DNA of 64,000 nt from the NCBI GenBank assembly GCA_030530845.1, contig JAUMUE010000002.1:32342-96341 (forward strand). Direction: 5' to 3'. This DNA is from Limosilactobacillus sp. Its GTDB lineage: Bacteria > Bacillota > Bacilli > Lactobacillales > Lactobacillaceae. Made by a program: the position numbers and the translations under genes. Shown piece by piece: positions 59,318-64,000 of this stretch; position 1 is the stretch's first letter, and the number at the start of each line of letters is the position of its first letter. A model generated the notes under the pieces. The model was not told the origin of the DNA and made no database searches. It saw nothing but the letters and a program-made list of their open reading frames with translations.

Positions 59318-61252
59318 ATGACAAAGAAAATTGTCGCCGGCCTCGTTGCCCACGTTGACGCCGGTAAAACAACTTTAACTGAAGCATTGCTCTATCAATC
59401 TGGACAACTCAGAAAGCTTGGCCGGGTCGATAACGGTGATGCTTTTCTTGACCCCGATCAGCTGGAAAAACAGCGTGGGATCACGATTTTCACTCACCAG
59501 GCATCACTCAATTACAATGATCTAACACTAACACTCCTCGATACTCCCGGCCACATCGACTTTGCGGCCCAGACTGAACAGGTGCTCCAAGTCCTCGACT
59601 ACGCTGTCCTGGTGGTGTCCGCCACTGACGGAATCCAGGGATACACACGGACGCTGTGGTCACTGTTGCGGCGCTACCACGTGCCAACTTTCATCTTCGT
59701 CAATAAGGTCGACAGCGTCGGTGCTGATGTGGAATCCACCATCTCCGCGCTCCAGTCCGAGTTCTCCGCTGGCTGCATTAATTTCACTGCCGATGCTATC
59801 ACGACTGGCGACACCGCAGAAGCAATCGCGATGCAAGATGACGCAGCCTTAGAAAAATTCCTGGATAGTGGATCCCTGAATCCTGAAGTGGTCACGGACT
59901 TAATCCGCCGTGAGCTGGTCTTTCCTGTTTATACCGGATCTGCACTGAAGATGGACGGAATTCAGGATCTGCTGGACGACTTGGATCAATGGACCACCGA
60001 GCGTGACACGGATGAAGAATTCTCCGCACGGGTATTTAAGATTTCTCACGACCAAAATGGGAATCGTCTCACCTGGGTCCGTGTCCTCGGAGGTTGTCTT
60101 AAAGCCAAGCAAGAGATTTTCCCTGGTGAAAAGGCTGACCAAATCCGCGTGTATGATGGTGAAAAATTCAATATTTCCCAGGAAATCATTTCAGGTGACG
60201 TCTGCGCAATCGCTGGTTTGACTTTCTCCTACCCTGGCCAAGGTCTCGGGAAGCTAGAAGATAACCCACAAGCGCAACTTCAGCCAGTTCTCTCCTACGC
60301 CGTCGACACGGGTGAATACGATCCACACAAGTGCTTGAAGGCGCTAGAAGAACTTGCCGATGAAGACCCGCAACTGAATGTCGAATGGTCAAGCCACCTG
60401 CAGGAAATCCATGTCCGGCTGATGGGTGAAGTCCAACGTGAAATCTTGGAACAACTTCTCGTCGAACGCTTTGACCTGCCACTGAAATTCAGCCAGGGTC
60501 AAATCCTCTATCGTGAGACCATCGACAAGCCCGTTGAAGGTGTCGGCCACTTCGAACCCCTCCGCCACTATGCCGAGGTCCACTTACATATCGAACCCGG
60601 CGAGCCCGGTAGCGGAGTCCAATTCGCTAATAAATGCCGGATTGAAGTCCTCGACCACAACTGGCAAACACAGGTTATGACTAGCCTGGCAGCCAAGGAG
60701 CACCTCGGCGTCTTAACTGGTTCACCCCTGACCGACGTCAAGATCACACTGGTCGGAGGAAAGATCAAGATCCACTCTTCCGGCGGTGACTTCCGTGAGG
60801 CGACCTGGCGTGCTGTCCGCCAAGGTCTAATGGAGCTCGCCCAAGATGGCCACGTAAAGTTGCTGGAACCGATCTACAGTTACCGGCTGGCCGTTCCACA
60901 AGATGCGGTTGGACGTGCGATTAATGATGTTCAATCGATGAATGGGACCTTCGAACTGAGTCAGAATGAAAATGGACCGTTCGCAATTATCACCGGTACG
61001 GCACCTGTGTCGACCATGCGTGATTATGCGACCGAGGTCCGGAATTACACCCACGGTCAGGGTCAACTTGACTGTGTCTTTGATGGCTACGCGCCTTGTC
61101 ATAACACCGATGAAGTTATCGCAGACGCAGACTACAACCCGACTGCCGACCTGGATAACACTCCGGATTCCGTCTTCTGTGCGCACGGGGACGGATTCCC
61201 GGTCAAGTGGGATCAAGTTCCTGAATACGCACATTTCCCATATATGAAATAA
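59318..61252 (+). CDS. TetM/TetO-like translation factor GTPase
   Basis: A 644-residue EF-G-like GTPase close in length and layout to ribosomal protection proteins. It has G1 AHVDAGKTT (near 9-17), switch RGITIFT (near 55), G3 DTPGH (near 74), G4 NKVD (near 128), then the EF-G domains II to V. Chromosomal members without known resistance are common in lactobacilli, so a resistance role should not be assumed; action at the ribosome is well founded. ATG at 59318 is 1 base after the usp stop and has no good ribosome binding site, suggesting coupled translation. Confidence 0.85.
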   Translation: MTKKIVAGLVAHVDAGKTTLTEALLYQSGQLRKLGRVDNGDAFLDPDQLEKQRGITIFTHQASLNYNDLTLTLLDTPGHIDFAAQTEQVLQVLDYAVLVVSATDGIQGYTRTLWSLLRRYHVPTFIFVNKVDSVGADVESTISALQSEFSAGCINFTADAITTGDTAEAIAMQDDAALEKFLDSGSLNPEVVTDLIRRELVFPVYTGSALKMDGIQDLLDDLDQWTTERDTDEEFSARVFKISHDQNGNRLTWVRVLGGCLKAKQEIFPGEKADQIRVYDGEKFNISQEIISGDVCAIAGLTFSYPGQGLGKLEDNPQAQLQPVLSYAVDTGEYDPHKCLKALEELADEDPQLNVEWSSHLQEIHVRLMGEVQREILEQLLVERFDLPLKFSQGQILYRETIDKPVEGVGHFEPLRHYAEVHLHIEPGEPGSGVQFANKCRIEVLDHNWQTQVMTSLAAKEHLGVLTGSPLTDVKITLVGGKIKIHSSGGDFREATWRAVRQGLMELAQDGHVKLLEPIYSYRLAVPQDAVGRAINDVQSMNGTFELSQNENGPFAIITGTAPVSTMRDYATEVRNYTHGQGQLDCVFDGYAPCHNTDEVIADADYNPTADLDNTPDSVFCAHGDGFPVKWDQVPEYAHFPYMK

Positions 61253-61288
61253 GGTGCTTTAGCCACGAGCTAAAGCACCTTTTATTTA
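61253..61288. terminator. Bidirectional intrinsic terminator
   Basis: AAGGTGCTTTAGC / GCTAAAGCACCTT stem followed by TTATTT, between the GTPase and ROK genes. Confidence 0.88.
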
Positions 61289-62178
61289 TATTCAGTTTGG
61301 AGTAAGTATCCGTAGAGCGCACCGAGTATGTTGGCATCGTTACCGAACTGTGCTGCCATGATTTCAGGCATCTCAATATCGTCACGGATCCGGCGGTCAC
61401 TTTCTTGGAGAGCCTTAAATTGCCGGCGAACTTCTTCAACCACGATTGGTTGGACACTGATGCCACCACCGATCAGGACACGTTCCAGATCAACCACAGC
61501 TTGGATGTTGGAGATCAGGATTGCGACCCGGCGACAAAATGGCTGGAAGATTTCCAGGGCGTCTGGGTTTCCGGCGTTGATTTCTCCAAAGGCCCGCCTG
61601 CCGTCTTTAAGGTCCGGCAACTGACACCGGGTAGCGACTGCTTCGATCATCTTGACCGCCGAAGTATTGGACCCCGTCGTCGCCTTTGCGTCATTGTAGT
61701 TATTGACGATCGCACTCAGCTCACCTGCGCGGAAGTGGGTACCTTCGATCAAATTGCCGTTAATCACCAATCCCCCACCTACCGAGGTCCCGAGGGTAAT
61801 CGTCGCACCGTTGTCAATTCCAGACAGCCGACCGAGCCACATTTCTGCCAAGGCTGCACAATTTCCGTCGTTACCAACGAAGACTGACTTACCAGATATC
61901 TCTTTCATGTAATCAGCTAACTCGAATTGGCCCATAAAACCTAAAGCTCCGGTAAACTTAACCCGACCATGACCTGTGTGAACAATTCCGGGGACGCTTA
62001 CGCACACGGCTGCTATTTCTAAAAAGCGTGAAACCACCTGTTGTAAGGCGCTCAGAAATTCTTCACGATTACGTGGTGTGGCGACCTTATCGCGCTCAAT
62101 GATATTTCCAGAATGGTCAATCAGCGCGAACTTGATGTTGGTACCGCCGATATCAATGCTGAGATAGTGCCGTGGCAT
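61282..62178 (-). CDS. ROK family protein (sugar kinase-like)
   Basis: A 298-residue ROK protein. It has an ASKHA nucleotide-binding start LSIDIGGTNIKFALID (residues 5-20), catalytic VGNDGNCAALAEMWLG (near 101-116; Asp in NDGN), and TLGTSVGGGL (near 127). The usual zinc-finger CxCGxxGC motif is absent, as in the BglK-like kinases that phosphorylate beta-glucosides or related sugars rather than classical glucokinase. The natural sugar is unknown. Start ATG at 62178 follows GGAGGGAGA. It lies 11 bases downstream of brnQ2. Confidence 0.85.
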   Translation of the reverse strand: MPRHYLSIDIGGTNIKFALIDHSGNIIERDKVATPRNREEFLSALQQVVSRFLEIAAVCVSVPGIVHTGHGRVKFTGALGFMGQFELADYMKEISGKSVFVGNDGNCAALAEMWLGRLSGIDNGATITLGTSVGGGLVINGNLIEGTHFRAGELSAIVNNYNDAKATTGSNTSAVKMIEAVATRCQLPDLKDGRRAFGEINAGNPDALEIFQPFCRRVAILISNIQAVVDLERVLIGGGISVQPIVVEEVRRQFKALQESDRRIRDDIEMPEIMAAQFGNDANILGALYGYLLQTEYK

Positions 62179-62189
62179 GTGTCTCCCTC

Positions 62190-63539
62190 CTAGCCGACTT
62201 GTTTATTAATATTATACCGTTCTATCCGCCATGCGACCATCCCGATCACAAAGCCCAGCAGTGCAAACGGCATCCAGGCAAATCCGAGGTCGAACAATGG
62301 CAGGTTGGCGGACGCGAAATTCGTCATCCCCGTCACTACTCCGGCCTTGACAGGGATTGACTTAACCGCGTCAAAAATCGCTGGAATGGCCGTGAATACC
62401 ATGGCAAAGCGATAGACCCAGGCATTATTTTCAAAGAGCCGAGAAAGCAGCCCGCACAGCACCAGGACAATTGACAATGGGTAAATCAGCATCAGGAATG
62501 GCGCAGACCAGGAGACGATCTTATCCAGCCCGAGGTTAGCGATCGCGAATGAAACCAGGCTCACAATGCGCAGAAAGGCCTTGTAAGAGATTTTAGGGAA
62601 GCGTTGGTGGAAATCCTTAGAGAAAGAGACAACGAGCCCCATAGCTGTTGTCAGGCAGGTCACAGTGGCAAGTGTACATAAGAGGACGTTGCCGACGATG
62701 CCAAGGTAGTAGTGGGCCACCTGGTTGAGCGTCGTCCCACCGTTGCTTGCGATGGCAAATGGTGTCCGACTGGTGGTCCCGAGGTAGATCAGGCAGAGGT
62801 AAATCAGGCCGACACCGATCACGGCGACCAGGCCACCACGGATCGTTGCCAGGGGAACCTGATTTTCAGAGAAACCCATCTCGCGAACCGCGGCAATAAT
62901 CGTTACACCAAAGATCAACATTGCCAGCGTATCCATCGTGTTGTATCCCTGCAAAACCCCGTTTGTGAACGACTGGTGCAGGTATTCCGCAGTAGGTTGT
63001 GGCGCACTCAGCTTACCCATTGGATGAATGAAAGCCATCAGGAAAATCACGAACAGCATTACCAAGAAGGCAGGATTGAGAATCTTCCCAATGATTTCCG
63101 TGATTCCGCCGTCCATGGTTGCGAAATAATACGTGAGCAGGAAGAAGAGACCCGTGTAAATCACAAGACCAACTCCCTGCAAGTGTGGACTCAGGAACGG
63201 TGCAATGCCGACAGTGTATGGTACCGTCGCCGTCCGTGGAGTTGCGCAAAGTGGTCCAATCGCTAAGTTAACGAAAATCAGGAATGCGACTGCGAACCGG
63301 TCCCCCACCGGCCGTGAAAGCTCGTATAATCCCTTCGTCTTCGTCACACTTAATGACAAGAGCGCCAGCAGTGGTAAGAGCACCCCGGACAGGATGAATC
63401 CCGCCGCAGCAGAACCCCAGTTTCGTCCCGCAATTTGTCCCAGGTGTACCGGGAAAACAAGGTTACCTGCCCCAAAAATCATCCCAAAGATCAGTGATCC
63501 GATAATCAAATAGGGCTTAATCTTCATTTTTTCTTTCAT
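62190..63539 (-). CDS. brnQ: Branched-chain amino acid transporter BrnQ, second copy
   Basis: A 449-residue LIVCS family permease with about 12 helices. The hallmark MIFGAGNLVFPVHLGQIAG lies near residues 21-39, and it is a clear paralogue of 23276-24652 (shared GAGNL-FP-HLGQ, LNP-FLV, GYNTMD, and TCLTTA-GL). ATG at 63539 follows GGAGG with 7 bases; ATG at 63542 is also possible. No T-box is visible upstream, in contrast to the first copy, so its control is different. It is followed by a ROK gene on the same strand. Confidence 0.92.
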   Translation of the reverse strand: MKEKMKIKPYLIIGSLIFGMIFGAGNLVFPVHLGQIAGRNWGSAAAGFILSGVLLPLLALLSLSVTKTKGLYELSRPVGDRFAVAFLIFVNLAIGPLCATPRTATVPYTVGIAPFLSPHLQGVGLVIYTGLFFLLTYYFATMDGGITEIIGKILNPAFLVMLFVIFLMAFIHPMGKLSAPQPTAEYLHQSFTNGVLQGYNTMDTLAMLIFGVTIIAAVREMGFSENQVPLATIRGGLVAVIGVGLIYLCLIYLGTTSRTPFAIASNGGTTLNQVAHYYLGIVGNVLLCTLATVTCLTTAMGLVVSFSKDFHQRFPKISYKAFLRIVSLVSFAIANLGLDKIVSWSAPFLMLIYPLSIVLVLCGLLSRLFENNAWVYRFAMVFTAIPAIFDAVKSIPVKAGVVTGMTNFASANLPLFDLGFAWMPFALLGFVIGMVAWRIERYNINKQVG

Positions 63540-63591
63540 CATTACTCCTCCAAAATTAACAACAATAATTATACAGGAATTCATGGGCAAA

Positions 63592-63624
63592 AGAAAAAGC
63601 AGACTGAAATTTTCAGTCCACTTT
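63592..63624 (-). terminator. Intrinsic terminator of the LPQTG protein gene
   Basis: On the minus strand GGACTGAAA / TTTCAGTC stem, then TGCTTTTTCTTTT. Confidence 0.8.
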
Positions 63625-63630
63625 ATCGAA

Positions 63631-64000
63631 TTAGTTATTGCGCTTTTTGGCTGCTAAACCCAGTCCGAGCATTGCCACAAATGATCCGAGGGCCAATGCC
63701 GCAGTCGCAGTTTGGTTACCAGTTTGTGGAAGTTTCGCTTGCTTAGCACTGCCTTCCTTAGCCACATCAGCTGGAGCAGCCTTTACATCCGCGGTCTTTT
63801 CTACCGTAGCGCCCTTATCAGCATCCCCGTTCGCAACCAAATCACCTTCAGTTGCGTCTTGGTCCTTTTTACCTGGCGTTTCAGGTTGAGCTGGTTTTTC
63901 AGGATCAACTGGCGTTTCACGTTGAGCATGCATTTCAGGATCGACTGGTTTTTCAGGATAGACACGCTTATCCTTGTCCTCAACTGTATTTGTAATGCTC
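63631..64000 (-). CDS. LPXTG-anchored surface protein, C-terminal fragment
   Basis: The open frame runs off the window end at 64000, so only the C-terminal 122 residues are seen and the start is outside. Order: an end of a TITNT-like domain (SITNTVEDKDKRV), Pro/Glu-rich spacer with EKPVDPE and EKPAQPETPG repeats, then an Asp/Gly/Lys-rich stretch. The sorting signal is KLPQTGNQ, a hydrophobic helix and a KKRNN tail. Sortase A would link it to peptidoglycan; the N-terminal function (for example an adhesin) is not visible. Confidence 0.9.
   Translation of the reverse strand, partial: SITNTVEDKDKRVYPEKPVDPEMHAQRETPVDPEKPAQPETPGKKDQDATEGDLVANGDADKGATVEKTADVKAAPADVAKEGSAKQAKLPQTGNQTATAALALGSFVAMLGLGLAAKKRNN

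Noticed and set aside
59318-61252. Calling the TetM-like gene a tetracycline resistance gene
   Set aside because: The sequence only shows an EF-G-like factor of that size; there is no mobile context, and chromosomal homologues without resistance are common.
1-64000. tRNA or rRNA genes, insertion sequences, prophage, CRISPR array, origin of replication
   Set aside because: None of the expected signatures (tRNA clover leaf with TTCGA arm, transposase ORFs, spaced direct repeats, DnaA box clusters) was seen on reading both strands.

Overview
This window looks like a chromosomal segment of a lactic acid bacterium of the family Lactobacillaceae (Firmicutes). The support is the family-typical gene set: an Xaa-Pro dipeptidyl-peptidase, a proline iminopeptidase, a 2-hydroxyacid dehydrogenase of D-lactate dehydrogenase type, an LtaS-type lipoteichoic acid synthase, a YhgE/Pip protein, DUF3290/DUF421 pairs, an LPQTG sortase-anchored protein, T-box leaders on amino acid transporters, strong AGGAGG ribosome binding sites and frequent TTG/GTG starts. 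The species cannot be settled by eye. No rRNA, tRNA, IS element, prophage or CRISPR array was seen, so this reads as ordinary core and accessory chromosome.

Layout. 1-3030: start of a HelD-like helicase (minus strand), then DedA, a histidine phosphatase and HflX. 3036-6602: YhgE/Pip exporter-like protein with its TetR regulator, then PspC. 6605-9448: a minus-strand block of Nudix hydrolase, guanylate-kinase-like ATPase, Fur-family regulator, a Ser/Thr-rich protein and a membrane protein. 9559-12387: amino acid permease and MFS transporter. 12428-16207: potABCD polyamine importer. 16351-19742: two proline-specific peptidases. 19859-22787: HAD phosphatase, DUF3290/DUF421 pair, DHH phosphoesterase. 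22903-24652: T-box (Ile) and BrnQ. 24693-26856: ABC-F ATPase and a glucosaminidase. 26958-29877: a leader-peptide attenuator followed by a three-gene tryptophan-type ABC importer (trpXYZ). 29969-34412: MATE, thioredoxin, TerC, RluA-type pseudouridine synthase, CorA. 34417-37681: guanine-class purine riboswitch with an NCS2 permease, then a T-box with an NhaC-family transporter. 37730-47437: CDF transporter, second histidine phosphatase, LtaS, YitT, two L,D-transpeptidases (one broken or switched at a G11 tract), ferredoxin-NADP reductase, nucleoside hydrolase with a probable cre site, D-2-hydroxyacid dehydrogenase. 47472-51150: TauE/SafE, then a TPP riboswitch with ykoEDC. 51189-57623: DUF4870, NhaP antiporter, DUF1304 plus alpha/beta hydrolase, XRE regulator plus methyltransferase, MFS. 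57624-57834: a structured minus-strand RNA candidate. 57838-64000: two small minus-strand genes, UspA, a TetM-like translation GTPase, ROK protein, a second BrnQ, and the end of an LPQTG surface protein.

Common theme: nutrient uptake under RNA-level control. Five leaders (two T-boxes, a purine riboswitch, a TPP riboswitch and a tryptophan-type attenuator) each precede a transporter, so the cell couples import to uncharged tRNA, purine, thiamine pyrophosphate or tryptophan. The three points most worth following are the G11 tract inside an L,D-transpeptidase signal peptide, the leader peptide attenuator of trpXYZ, and the unassigned structured RNA near 57.7 kb.
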